From NCBI GenBank assembly GCA_947579605.1, contig OX388306.1, positions 5,332,001 through 5,396,000 on the forward strand: 64,000 nucleotides of DNA, read 5' to 3'. This document shows, piece by piece, positions 12,532 through 23,467 of this stretch. The stretch comes from Athripsodes cinereus. Its lineage: Eukaryota; Arthropoda; Insecta; Trichoptera; Leptoceridae. Both the position numbers and the translations under genes were made by a program. Numbering within the stretch: the stretch's first letter is position 1; each line of letters opens with the position of its first letter. The notes beneath the pieces are model-generated. The model was not told where the DNA came from. It worked only from the letters and a program-made list of their open reading frames with translations, and ran no database searches.

Positions 12532-12603
12532 TACTAACATTGCATTTTCTCTTTTTTTCAGATTGTGATCACTTGAAGTTCAGGCACTTCATCAATTTAA
12601 ACG
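12532..12603 (+). other. Candidate microexon with strong 3' splice site
   Basis: TACTAAC (12532-12538), a perfect branch-site consensus, is followed by a pyrimidine tract and CAG at 12559-12561. The putative exon 12562-12603 is 42 bp, a multiple of three, and is followed by GTAATA. In the phase-1 frame it reads DCDHLKFRHFINLN with no stop. The branch A lies 24 nt before the AG. No family is recognised. The short length prevents any domain call, so this could be a pseudo-exon. Confidence 0.35.
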
Positions 12604-12973
12604 GTAATATTAATTTCATACAATATATAATATGTTCATGTATACGTTCATGTAATCGTATTCCGGTCAATAAAGTGACTTCATAAATATTGTGGAATTA
12701 TCCGGAGCGTTGTATTTTTATCCGAAAACAAATAATATAAATGTGTCGAGGGTCAGGGATTTATGGATGATGCTATTGTATGTAGTTCATGATGTAATCG
12801 TCTGAGGCCGAACGTCAAATATACGCAGAAATATTTCAATTCGTTTACATGTATGATAATATATTGTTGAATTTTTTTCGTCGATACAAAATCAGAATAG
12901 AATAAGAAATACCATCTAAACGAATCTCATCTTTATAGTCCGTTCCTGATTGATAAAATTATGGAATTGTCTA

Positions 12974-13200
12974 TTCTGTGGAGCACCTGGAAAATAATTT
13001 GTCTCACACTTTTTTTCCGTAAGCTTTCGAGTGTCCTGTAGAAGGCAGGTGTTGAGCAGTGATGAGCCTTACTAGCTATCCTAAAATTCTTTTAATTTTT
13101 TGTTGACACGGAGAAGACAGTGCATATTTATTGCATGCAGCTGGTCTGCTGGCTACCACACTTGTGGGGTATGCCGTGACGGGATAGTATAGTAGTAGTA
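12974..13200 (+). repeat. Unclassified interspersed repeat 'R230', near full length
   Basis: It includes the 5' block CTGTGGAGCACCTGG, a GTCTCACACTTTTT block, TCGAGTGTCCTGTAGAAGG, and the 3' block GCTGGCTACCACACTTGTGG then GGTATGCCGTGACGGGATAG. The best parallel is the copy at 41285. A (TAG)n-like end follows. There is no open frame. Confidence 0.8.
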
Positions 13201-14096
13201 GAAAAACTATGTAAATTTAGATGTATGTACAAGAAACAGCCTACGGAAGATTACTAGATATCTTAGAAAAAAAACGCCATTTTCTCGTTAAGCCTTTGCT
13301 TTTGCTGTCTCATTTGGATTCGAATCAATAACTTTTCCATTTTGTACTGACTTGTTCTATCCAAGTGAGCTATGAGACGTCTTCTGCATGCTGCCAAATT
13401 TCTCTATTACAAAAATCTGATTAATCATGGCAATCGCAAATGCATGAACAGTAACATATCTAAAAATAACTGGGAACAATTATTAATTAATTAACAATCC
13501 TTCAATTCGTACCAAGTTCACTGATGGCGTTTAGAATAATGAATATATTCTAGACATTTATGACTAGAAAAGCTTGTAATTAATAGGTAGAAAGGTTTTT
13601 CATCTTTCACTCGATTTTTGGTATCTTACGCCTTATAATACTGTCTGTGGGTGTATAGAAGCTAGTATACAAAAATAATAACATATATTTTCATTTCATA
13701 CCCATATAACAACCCATATCCGAATTATCCTCTTTTTTTGTTTCGGTACTTTATAGGCTTCTTGTCTCATGAGACATTTTGTTTTTTTTTTAAATGGGTT
13801 TCTAAATGGACACCCCGTTTCAATAAAATGTAATGTCCCTTTTGTGAAAAATTCAAATTGAGTTTGAAACGCTTCGGGCCTATTTTTTTAGAATGAATTT
13901 ATTATTTGTTTATTTATTATGGCTATTTTTATGGTGTTGTCTGTAAAGTTTCATCTGATTTTTTTGACCTTCTACGCTCCTCTCGAAAGCGCAGGAACTC
14001 TTTTAAACAAATTAAAGTATTAGCTTATATTTTGAGAGCTCAATATGGTATATTATGTAGGTATATTATTGGCTATGTATATTCCAGAGGAATACT
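13201..14096. other. AT-rich DNA, nothing recognised
   Basis: A short open frame at 13906-14130 runs into the SINE that follows and has no coding signal. Confidence 0.45.
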
Positions 14097-14232
14097 TCTT
14101 TTTAAAAGATTTATCTGGGTTTTGTTATAAACCCAAACACAATCTCATACACCTTTCTCAATAAGCTACTAAAAGCTTGTGTCGTGAAAGGAGAGTTTGG
14201 CGGCACCTGGTATCGAACCACGGACCCCTTGT
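14097..14232 (-). mobile_element. tRNA-derived SINE, 5'-truncated
   Basis: On the minus strand it starts inside the tRNA-like head (CAAGGGGTCCGTGGTTCGAT), keeps the B-box and the whole body (TTTCACGACACAAGCTTTTA ... GGGTTTATAACAAAACCC), and ends in an AAAAAG-type tail at 14097-14107. The A-box half is missing, as expected for incomplete reverse transcription. Confidence 0.88.
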
Positions 14233-15721
14233 AAACTGTTTCCTAAAATGTAATTTTTCTACTAGCCGTTGAAAGTTTTTATTTTTACATATTTATACGT
14301 GTAGGTATCTGACATCATTATTAACAGAAAATTAATATCAAAGATGATTGTGAGATATTACTATTGGCTATTGATGTAACCTTTTTTTGAAATGCATTTT
14401 GTATAACCAGTGTTGTGTTATTTGTATTATAATTAGCTATGTTCGTTACAGTACATTTGTGCGGCGTTATAGTACATCTTTCAATCTTGAAACACTTCAC
14501 AATCTTCTTTCTCGAATTGAATGACATTCACCATGTATTTTTAGTACTCGTTATATTTCTTAGTACATGTATAGTTAGTATCGCACTACTTTTTACATGC
14601 ATGTGTAAAGTTTTTTACAACAGAAGACTTCCAGGTATATCGGAATACGTGCTCAATACAGCATTACCTCACATCCTTATGTATTTCTGCCGAGATAAGC
14701 TCATTTCTTAGCGAAGCTCTATGTACGTAAAAGCTACCTCGTGCTACTCACTTTAATGCATTGCTTAAAGTTGGAAGTAGGATATATGCAAATGCATATT
14801 TTCACTACCTACCTTTATTTGTTTTTACATATTTCAGCAGTTATTTTAGTTTAATTTTAATATTCACGTGCTCAGAAGAGAAAAGTACAAGTTGCTGTAA
14901 CTGATCGGGGGCAAGATCGAGGTTCTTAGAGATGTCTAAAGAAAGCGGATCTCCTGGATCCTATAGATGTTTTATGTAGCACCTTTCCATATTGCAATAT
15001 ATTTATGTAGCCTCCCGATAATTAAGATTAGCCAGTTAAATAAATGGCCAGGAAGTTAGTTAAATGCCAGTATTCAATTGAATAGTTAGCCGTTTCGTTG
15101 AATTACAATGATGAACCAATTATTCAACATTCTGCTTGATGGAAACTAGCCCGATTGTTTGAATTTATTTCCTTTATTTGGCACTGTGACGTAAGATTAA
15201 TGAACGTTGCCTTGAGCAATCCGGCTACTTATATTTGTTATGCATATTTCTACCTCTTTATTAATTTGCATATAATCCGCTTTTTACTTATAGTGCCACT
15301 ATTTTACACCTTTTCTTCATATTATGAAGACTCCGTTACGTTCCTCCCTTATTATTTATTTTCTTTGTATTTTTCCCCGCTTCTCATTCACCAAGATGAA
15401 TGAACTTGTTCAGTATAAATATAATAATAACAAACAACATTATGTGTACATGCTTCGTGTATCCGAAATTCGATTCTATTCATCGTTACATTTACATTTT
15501 ATTACCATACGTAATGTATCATGTGTAAGGAGAAATAAGTGAACTTATTTTCGTGATATGTGTCACGGGTGTTGCCATCAATTCATTACAACGTAAGTAA
15601 GTTATCGTTTATACTTCCAGTCAATTTGACATTTACAGGTGCATTAAATTTCAGAAGTTTTTTTATCATTATTTTCTTTGTCACTTTAACTCTTTTTATA
15701 GGTACCTAGTGATGTGTCAAA
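14233..15721. other. AT-rich DNA, nothing recognised
   Basis: Open frames at 14439-14711 and 15155-15542 are hydrophobic, AT-driven chance frames without a recognisable domain or splice context. Confidence 0.4.
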
Positions 15722-15885
15722 TATTTATTTATTTTATTCTTCACAGTACATTGGTTAAAATATATCAAATCAATAGTAAGTATCATAAAAATATCAGTTA
15801 TACAATTCAATAAACAGAGAGCGAGTTTATCGCTATACATATTATATTTGTGGCGACATCTACCTGAAGTATCGAAAAGCACGTG
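15722..15885 (-). pseudogene. LINE 3' UTR relic (GCGATAA..CGC type)
   Basis: Minus strand: an ATAGCGATAAACTCGCTCTC block followed by CAATAAATAAAT-like sequence and a (TAAA)n end. The same order (short GCGATAA hairpin, CGCC/CGCTCT, AATG..CAGT, tail) occurs at 21751 and 46925, all on the minus strand. This layout is familiar from insect LINE 3' ends. No RT remains. Confidence 0.55.
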
Positions 15886-16737
15886 TAGAAGATAATTACT
15901 AAACACCTCGGTAGCTAGTTAGACATTAGTTATGAATGTTTCCTAGCTAGTTGGACATTTCAGACTGTAGTAAGAATAGGTAAGCAGAGAGTTCTTCAGA
16001 GCTCTTCTGAACGTTTAGCTGATAACACATTTTAGTCTAAGTACTAATACACATTACTAACATTTATTGTTAACTTATACAAGGTGAATAAACTTAGTGA
16101 AAAGCATATTTTCATGTAAGTAAAATATTACTGTTTTATTTCGTTTCTTTTAATCACAGTATTTAACTTCTTATAATTATTTGGAATCAGATCAATTATC
16201 TTACTTATCAAGCCTTCTGCAAATTGTAAATGGAAGAAAGGGAAAATATGTACACAGTGAATCTGTGAGGATATTTATCATTAACAATCTATACCAACAA
16301 AGACCTTTCCCCATATATTCATATTATAAATCACATATTTAGATATTAGCGAATCCTAAGGTGACCAACGGTCATCCTTCTGAACGGACATTCCTCGTTT
16401 TTTTTTAGTTCTGACCTCCCTCGATTAGCGTCCATCTTTTTGATATTTTAAAACTAATCGAACAAATTTGCAGAGTATTCTTTTACAAAACAGAGGTTAC
16501 AGTATCATGAAATATTTTAAATTCCTATTCTCCTAGGAAATTATGAAGACGAGGGAAGGGGGGGGGAGGGAGGGGTAGAAATTCGAGATCTTAAACCTCG
16601 ACCAATTAATCGAATTATGAGAATCTTAATATCTGAAAAAATGTCTCCACTTTATAAAAATTTACCAAATAAACCAAACTAAAAAAAACTACCACGCCAG
16701 GCGTGTTTATGCTAAACACTGAAATATTAAAATCATA
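15886..16737. other. AT-rich DNA with a G-run
   Basis: No gene is seen. A G-rich microsatellite (GGGGGGGGAGGGAGGGG) lies at about 16559-16575. Confidence 0.5.
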
Positions 16738-16867
16738 TTCTATTTTTTCGGTGGTAACCTTATGAAAGTTCATTTTTATTAATATTAAAATGATTAAGTT
16801 AAACACTGTTACTTTCACTGTATAAAGTGAAAGTAACAGTGTTTAACTTAATCATTTTAATATTAAT
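16738..16867 (-). mobile_element. Penelope-like foldback element with 42-bp perfect hairpin
   Basis: Arms 16778-16819 and 16826-16867 are perfect inverted repeats of 42 bp around a 6-nt loop. The left flank 16738-16777 (GGTAACCTTATGAAAGTTCA) aligns, with substitutions, to the 3' terminal segment of the elements at 9692 and 60539. The arm contains TTAAACACTGTTACTTTCAC, matching their AAACACTGTTTTAC..TTCAC. So this is a third member with a 3' terminal segment plus a snap-back copy. No clear target-site duplication was found. Confidence 0.7.
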
Positions 16868-17800
16868 TAAATTCAATTAAAGATAAGCTGTTAAACACCA
16901 GTTCATCGTATGCCGTGAAATGTTATATAATGTTTTAGGAATAGGTACTTGTTTTTTACATGACACTTGAAAACTTACAGATATAACTGTGAGGCTTTTT
17001 CTATTACGGGGGCTCTAAGGATAATAAATAAATTTTATCTGGTAAATTACAGATTTTGAGAAATTTTAATTAAAAGTCTTTCGTTCTTTTGAACTCAAAC
17101 TTCAATAGAATTCCATTTTAAAACAAATACTCGACAATATTCAGAAAGAACCTTTAACGTTTTACGTGATACAAATACTGGGTACGAAGTGGTACCGTGT
17201 TTCGTAGCTTAAATTTTAGTCATATCGACATGAACCTGAAGCGATTTTTTTTTATAAAATGCTAACATACTTTTTTTTCTACTTTTGATACAAGACACAT
17301 ATGTAGGTATTCCAGTCATTACCTAAAATAAATATTCTTCTAACCGTATTCACAAAAAATGCTTATTAACCCATGGCTTACTAGCCGTATCTAAGATATT
17401 ATCCTGATTAAACTAAAATTTTCTCATAACCAAAAATCCTTCTATGAAGCTTCGATTAAATGTTATACCGAAGAAATCAAGGCTTTTATCTATGTACATT
17501 TTGTTCCATAATGTTATTTTTCAAATTTAATTATAGCTGTTGTTCTGTAGTCAGAATGCTCAAAATATAATTGATATCCGGGAATAATTTTAGCCAAATA
17601 TTAAGGCGAAAATTTGGGCGAAAATGAGCCACACAGAACATATCAGAAAAGATACAAAACTTTGCTGCAAACCAGTAAGTATAAACGATAATTGAAATCA
17701 GAGAGAGATTAAGTTGGTACAATGCTAATCAAAAAAGATAATTTTGATTCAATACTTTGTGCAAACCCCTGTGTTAATTTTCACATAACGGCGCGAAACA

Positions 17801-17985
17801 AGTTTTTTTTTATATTAAAAGATAAGTTTGGATCTGGAAGACTCAAATTTAGCCCAGACACCTTAACACTATGCAATACGCCTCTGACGTGAAGGTGGAG
17901 TCAGTCGTCAGCGGGTGGAATCAAACCCAGGTCTCCGGATTGAAAATTCGAGACTGTAAATTCAGGCTATCGACCACCTAAGTTG
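17801..17985 (-). mobile_element. tRNA-derived SINE, second subfamily
   Basis: Minus strand: a head with GGTGGTCGATAGCCTGAAT (A-box region) and GGGTTTGATTCCACCC (B-box), then a body with GACTCCACCTTCACG and GTTAAGGTGTCTGGG, then an A-rich tail (T-run at 17802-17812 on the plus strand). The head resembles the copy at 10452. Older than the main SINE family, judging from its divergence. Confidence 0.7.
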
Positions 17986-18324
17986 TCTAGATTATTATTG
18001 TTAATATATTAATCTCTATTTCTGTGTGACGTGTTACGTAGCCAGATACAACTGTCAGAATAGTAGTTATTCCATGAATACGGTAGTCTCCATTCGTTTT
18101 GCTTGTAACACCATGTTAACGGGAATACGGTCTTTTTATTTACGGTAGGTAGGTATTTATTTACATTCGTGTCCCCTCGCACTCCTTACTTTGTTGTCGC
18201 GCGCCTTTATTTAATTTTACGGTTCGTCACGTTCCTTTTTGTATGAATCGCTTCCTCCTACCTTTTGTTCATATCGTGTTTGTATTACTGAATCATTGTT
18301 ATTGTACTAGTGTGTGTTTATTCC

Positions 18325-18548
18325 TTGGAGTCCCTGGCAGAGAATAAGTCTCCCATTTTTTTCTACAAGTTTTCGAGTGTTCTGTAAAAGGAAGGTGTAA
18401 GTAAAACATTTCGATCCAGCGAAATAATATGTCGTCCGTCCTGATTTTTTTTATTGGTGTGTTGAGGGCTGCTTGCATATTTATCACATGCATTTAGTTC
18501 GGTGGCTATCTCACTTATGGGACTTGCCAAGATAGATGCAAGTGTAGT
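18325..18548 (+). repeat. Unclassified interspersed repeat 'R230', diverged
   Basis: It keeps AAGTCTCCCATTTTTTTC, TTTTCGAGTGTTCTGTAAAA, GTCCTGATTTTTTTTATTGG and GGTGGCTATCTCACTTATGG then GACTTGCCAAGATAGA. The order equals that of 12974 and 41285. Confidence 0.7.
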
Positions 18549-18904
18549 TTGACAAATTCACACTTTTAGATACCATAAGAACTTCCGTACGAAGTGGTAA
18601 AAAATGGGTGAAATTTTTTTAAAAATGTAAATATTCTCGTCAATTCTATTATATCTGATATGAAATATTGATGATTTATATTTGCATTGTAATATTTAAT
18701 GTAAATAAAAAAAAATACTTTATACATCAAAATAATATTTTTTTTATCTACATCTTGATATACGAGTATATTCATCACAATGAAAAATGATTTAATTAAT
18801 GTCTTGACAATCATAATTCACTCGGTGTCGGGCGCCTTGCCTAAAAAAAGAAAGAAAGAATTTCTTGACAAATCGTGTTGAACAGTATACTTAATTGTAT
18901 AATT

Positions 18905-19030
18905 TTATGCTTTCACGACCAGCGTTATAAGTACTAATTTATTCCAGGCTATGTGGTCGTGTCGTGGTCTTATGAGCAGAAATTCTCCCGTCGTTTCGCC
19001 TATAACTGTGGTAGACATCTTATATGTGAT
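18905..19030 (-). mobile_element. Penelope-like relic with hammerhead-like motif
   Basis: Minus strand reads AAGATGTCTACCACAG, TTATAGGCGAAACGACGGGA, then CTCATAAGACCACGACACG and ACCACATAGCCTGGAATAAA. The 'AAGATG..stem..GGCGAAACG' arrangement is typical of Penelope-like terminal regions, where hammerhead ribozyme relics are established. The CUGA of the core is degraded (ATAAGA). No protein remains. Confidence 0.5.
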
Positions 19031-20014
19031 ATCTCTTTCAATATATCAAACGTTTACAATGTGTTTAGCCCAAAACCCGCCTTAAGAATGAGATCTTGTT
19101 AAGAGTGAATAAATGTATACCTATCTGTCGTGCCTGTTTTTGTTTTGTTATTCTTTAAATTTTATTTTTATGATTCAAGTGCAGTGATAGGTGGATCTCT
19201 TAACTGATTCTTTTGGTCTACTAATAATCAGTTTGGTCAAATGTATTTCTTTTATTTTCGTATTTTGAAATCTTTTAGATTAACGCTCGTTAATGGTGGA
19301 CGCTCCACCGAAACCGCGGTAGCAAATAAAAAGCTCAAATAATAACAATAATTACATAATAATCTAAAAAAATCATATCATGTTTAGAAATCTACATTTA
19401 TGTACACACTGGACGGACACAGTGTTAATAATTAAAGGAATAAATTACGGTGTCTTTAAAGTACAGTCAAAAATCATATTTATGAACGAACTCGAGTATT
19501 ACTACTCCGACTTTATTGTGTTGTGTTCCATTGTAGTGCCCAATGTGTTTTTGTTTCTTTTGGAGTGTTTGGATAAAGAAAAATTTTCTCTAATGCGTGG
19601 GTACGTCGACCGAGAATTGAATGAAGGATAAATCCCTTTTTCATAAGAATTTTTCTCGTATCAAAAGAAATGTAGGTTAGGGTCTTATGCTTATTATTCT
19701 CTGTCTGAGATATCTAGGTTGAACATATTTGGAAATAAAAACATTTCTGTTAATAAAACGTTTGAGATACTACCCACAAATATATTAGCTGTTGAAGTTC
19801 TGTTTGTATGGTATATCAGACTCGTTCATTTACGAAAATTTTGTCGTTTTTTATTCATTTTATGCTAACTGTATGAAAATGAAGAATTTTCAACATTATT
19901 TATAATTATACTACTAAGTATTGTTAAGGTTAGTGGATTTTTGTAATATTTCTGGAAAATCTACAATGAAACTAATAAAGCACATAATTAATTAGTAATT
20001 TATGAATAGTGGAT
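19031..20014. other. AT-rich DNA, nothing recognised
   Basis: An open frame at 19380-19631 has no domain. No shared repeat was seen. Confidence 0.4.
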
Positions 20015-20145
20015 CTGATAAACCCTCAAAGCACAAGGACTGCTCAATTAATTTTGAGGGCACGTAAAAAATGTGAATAATGTACCTATAGGTATGTATT
20101 TAGAATGTTAAATAATTTCTATAAAAAAAAAACTGTTTGAATTTG
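20015..20145 (+). pseudogene. LINE 3' UTR copy (AACCCTCAAAGCAC type)
   Basis: AACCCTCAAAGCACAAGGAC, then TGCTCAATTAATTTTGAGGG forms an imperfect hairpin (CCCTCAAA/TTTGAGGG). It ends in TTTGAATTTGAATT. The same 3' end occurs in minus orientation at 23468-23887. It is 5'-truncated to the UTR. Confidence 0.75.
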
Positions 20146-20649
20146 AATTAAAGCCTACACACGTGTTACGAATAAAAGTACGTACACCTTCCATTGTTCC
20201 ATTCTAAGTTTATCTATTACCTACTTATTATTACGTTTTAAAACCATATAAGCTGTTTAAAGTGACTTAGTGACGTCTCATCAAACAACTTATGTGAGCC
20301 AATATTATCCGATGTAGGATAAACACACTTACCTTGTGTGCAGGCGGTCGGGGTGTTGAGAGAGGGCTGAACTGGTCGTTAATCCTTAACTAACGAAGTA
20401 ATTAACTTTTAAGTTAACTTAAAAAAATCATAAACATGATCTTCTGGTAAAAAAGAGCATCCTTCATTTTAAATATGTTAATTCTAAATAGTCTTCTGGT
20501 GACGACAAATTTTATTTTAAATGCGACTTTGGACTGCATTGGGCAAAACAGAGTTTCAAAATTGTATCTCTCTTAGTAATGTTTCTCGGATTCAATTGAC
20601 CAAAGTTACACTGAATTAAACGAATTTATTGTAGCATCCCTTATATAAA

Positions 20650-20812
20650 TGTTGAGTAAGAGAAATCGATATGAATATGTGTATGAGAAATATCGCGAAT
20701 GTGGAGGAAACGAAAGAAGTATGTAGGGATAGATCAATATGTTCCGTTGGGCGTTCCGTTATTTCTGCCTACTCCATTTAGTATACGGCGCGGCGTGAGG
20801 ATATAGAGAAGT
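20650..20812 (+). pseudogene. Non-LTR retrotransposon 3' end (family of 31000 and 57420)
   Basis: GTTGAGTAAGAGAAATCGAT, a GAAACGAAAGAAGTATGTA block, GGATAGATCAATATG and TTTCTGCCTACTCC..GGCGTGAGGATATAGA align with 31230-31365 in order. Only the last codons and 3' UTR of the family are present. Frames are broken. Confidence 0.7.
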
Positions 20813-21456
20813 AGCAGTTATGTAAAAATCTAATTAATCAACGTTATTTTTTGTGTTAGCGAATAACTATGTTAATTTTTTGATATATTGGACCCAGCTC
20901 TGTGAGAGGGTGGTTCGTGTGGGACATAGCAGCGGTATGGGAGCACCTCACACATCAAGAAGATGTAGGTCGATGTTCTACCCGAGAACAGCCTTAAGTT
21001 TGTAAGCGGGTGACGGAATTTAATTTAAACGAGAATTTTCGCTCTAGCGTGTTATGTTTTTTCAAGCCCAATAAGTTCTGTGGATGGAGTAAGATCTTCC
21101 ATTTTGTGAAAATTTCGTGTAGTAAATGAATATATTATGTTACTTGTATGGTTTTTGCTAATGAGATACTTCTTGGCTTATGTTGAGTATTACTTGAAGT
21201 TAATCCTTCATGGGTTTATGTGTCTATTCAAAAATATATTTTGTAGTTTAACTTTTTAATGTCTAGGGGAAGTATATTTACCAAAAGTATAATCTTTTTT
21301 TTCAAGGATTTCAATTGTAGATATCATTTAAACACCATACCATCACTTTGCTTCCCTCGCGGGATAGACAGATCACTGAAAGACGTTGAAAAACATGCTG
21401 TATGTTTTTGTTCAAATTGGACCCAAAATGGCTGAAGACGATATTGACTACAGACA

Positions 21457-21657
21457 CTCCAGGCTACCGAGTTCGTCGGTAGCCTGGAGGTAGAGTCTCG
21501 GCCTCGTGAACATGGGGTCGATGGTTCGATACCAGGTGCCGGCAAACTCCCCTTTCACGACACAAGCTTTTAGTAGCTTACTGTGAAAGGTGTATAAGGT
21601 TGTATTTGGGTTTATAACAAACAAAACCCAGATATATCTTTTTAAAAAAAAAAAAAA
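21457..21657 (+). mobile_element. tRNA-derived SINE with 5' foldback
   Basis: The SINE proper is 21469-21657: a head with GTAGCCTGGAGGTAGAG and GGTTCGATACC, a body with TTTCACGACACAAGCTTTTA and a small TAG duplication, and an A-run at 21644-21657. Immediately upstream, 21457-21470 is the exact reverse complement of 21476-21489 (14 bp, 5-nt loop GTTCG). The SINE therefore begins with a snap-back of its own head. The other full copies (3474, 51401) lack this. Confidence 0.92.
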
Positions 21658-21750
21658 TATTCTGTTCATCATACCAGCATTAATATTCTTGTTTCCATTC
21701 ATACGTTGATAATTATTTTGTAGACAGTTTTCCATCAGATCTTCCTTCAT

Positions 21751-21990
21751 TACTTATTTTTTTACTGTAAATTGACTACAAACAGTTTCATTTAAAATTT
21801 CATTAATATTCAGTACAATCAATAGACAGAGGGCGAGCTTATCGCAAAGGCGCGATTTCACACTATACGAATGCTTTGTGAATAACAACTTCCAAGTTCC
21901 TTGCCCGGTTTCAGGTCTAATCACTTTTCCAACTTGCAATGCTGCAGTAGAGTAGCACCTTTGCAAAACTTCTATGTTACGAGTATGTCT
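21751..21990 (-). pseudogene. LINE 3' end relic (GCGATAA..CGCC type)
   Basis: Minus strand: GAAATCGCGCCTTTGCGATA, AGCTCGCCCTCTGTCTATTG, then a decayed UTR ending near 21751. It matches 15722 and 46925. A minus-strand open frame extends to 22071, but its residues are mostly UTR translation. Confidence 0.5.
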
Positions 21991-22100
21991 GAAAGCGAGA
22001 ATCTCTGAACTACATATCCTCATAATACGTAGTACTAATACCTTTATTATTGTTGTGTGTTGTGGTGGCACTTGAAAATCTCATCTCGCTTCAAGTAATG

Positions 22101-22131
22101 TTGGTTGGTGTGTGTACTTTCTCAGGTAAGT
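22101..22131 (+). promoter_or_regulatory. Candidate recursive (zero-exon) splice site
   Basis: GTGTGTGTACTTTCTCAG ends at 22125 and is followed directly by GTAAGT (22126-22131). A 3' splice site abutting a perfect 5' splice site is the known signature of ratchet points in long insect introns. The pyrimidine tract is short, and the site could occur by chance. Confidence 0.35.
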
Positions 22132-23467
22132 AGGTACTATAATATTATAGTTGGCTTAATATAGTCTTTAAGAAGCTTCTCCTAGACGACACTTTTAGTT
22201 TTCTTTCTAATACTTTTATTGCTTTTGCGAGAAAGTTCTCTGTTATTTTTATTATTATTGGTATCGTCTTAATCGAAACGAAACTTTGATTTAATTAATA
22301 TCCGTTCCATATTTTTTTAACTTTGTCCTTTTTGTTATCGTAAACTGAATCTGCGTCGATGTATTTTTAATAATAAGTTTGAACGTTCTTATTAATTAAT
22401 GCTGTTATAAAAAAGTGTCTCTTAGTTTGGTTTTTAATTATTCTTTTTAAATAAATTGTTTGTTAAACGATGATATTGCTATTCTGCTTATTTTTAAATA
22501 AACGGCAGTTGTTGTTTTATTGTTTTGATAAATGGACGTCTTAATTATCTGGGTACTTACTTTTTATGCTTATTTTTTTTTTATTTAAGTCGTAAAATGT
22601 TCTAGCCAATCGAACATCCACTTGATCAAGTGAGATAAGTTACATAGATTTTTTCCAATATTTGTTATTCTTCGTTGAGCAACGTCTCGTGACTCCGTGA
22701 AGATTGACATCGAAATACAATTCCGCACGAAACAAATTATTGCAAGTGATTTGATCCCCGTAATTATATATTCACATACACTTTTCAATCAGTTAACGAC
22801 TTTACACGGAGTACGATTTTAGTGTTATGTTATGTTATGAGAGAAAATTTGTGTAGGCATACATGATTGTCTTACAAATTCGCGTTAGTTCATAAGATAT
22901 TGTATTTCAAAGTATGTATCATTTCTGCCGCAACTTAAAATGTGTACATTTTTCATAACAACAATTAAGGTAGCTCAGCGCTACATTATTCAATTAAAAT
23001 TTCAAGGAAATGGAATATGTCGTTGAAACGTGCTCCGTAAATCCTGAAAGATTTTAAAACTTTGTCTATAAAATATTCATAACTCTTAATTTAGAATGCA
23101 GATTATGGAGGAGGGGGACTGTGCTTTCTGCAAGGTGTTATTATCGTTTCATTTCTGCTACGTAGCAGCAATAAAACGTCTGGAGAAAGTTTTCATTTGT
23201 TTATCTTTTCGAATTTTATTGTATAATAGAATCGGCCGTACTCTTTGCTGTATTTGTAAATTTTTATTCCCCATGACTTAATAATGAAATGGGTTAGTAA
23301 ATATCTCACCGAAATACCTCAATTAATATCAAAATAATTGTTTGGTTAATGCTTGCGTTTCTAATTTTTTCTTGCTTTTGGAGATGTGTTTAAAGTTTAC
23401 ATTTCTGTAAAAGATACCCACTCTCGCGTTCTCACGGTTTTTTTGCTGGGCAAATTGTGCAGTAGTG
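22132..23467. other. AT-rich DNA, nothing recognised
   Basis: No domain or shared repeat was found. Open frames at 22585-22788 and 23096-23281 look incidental. Confidence 0.45.
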
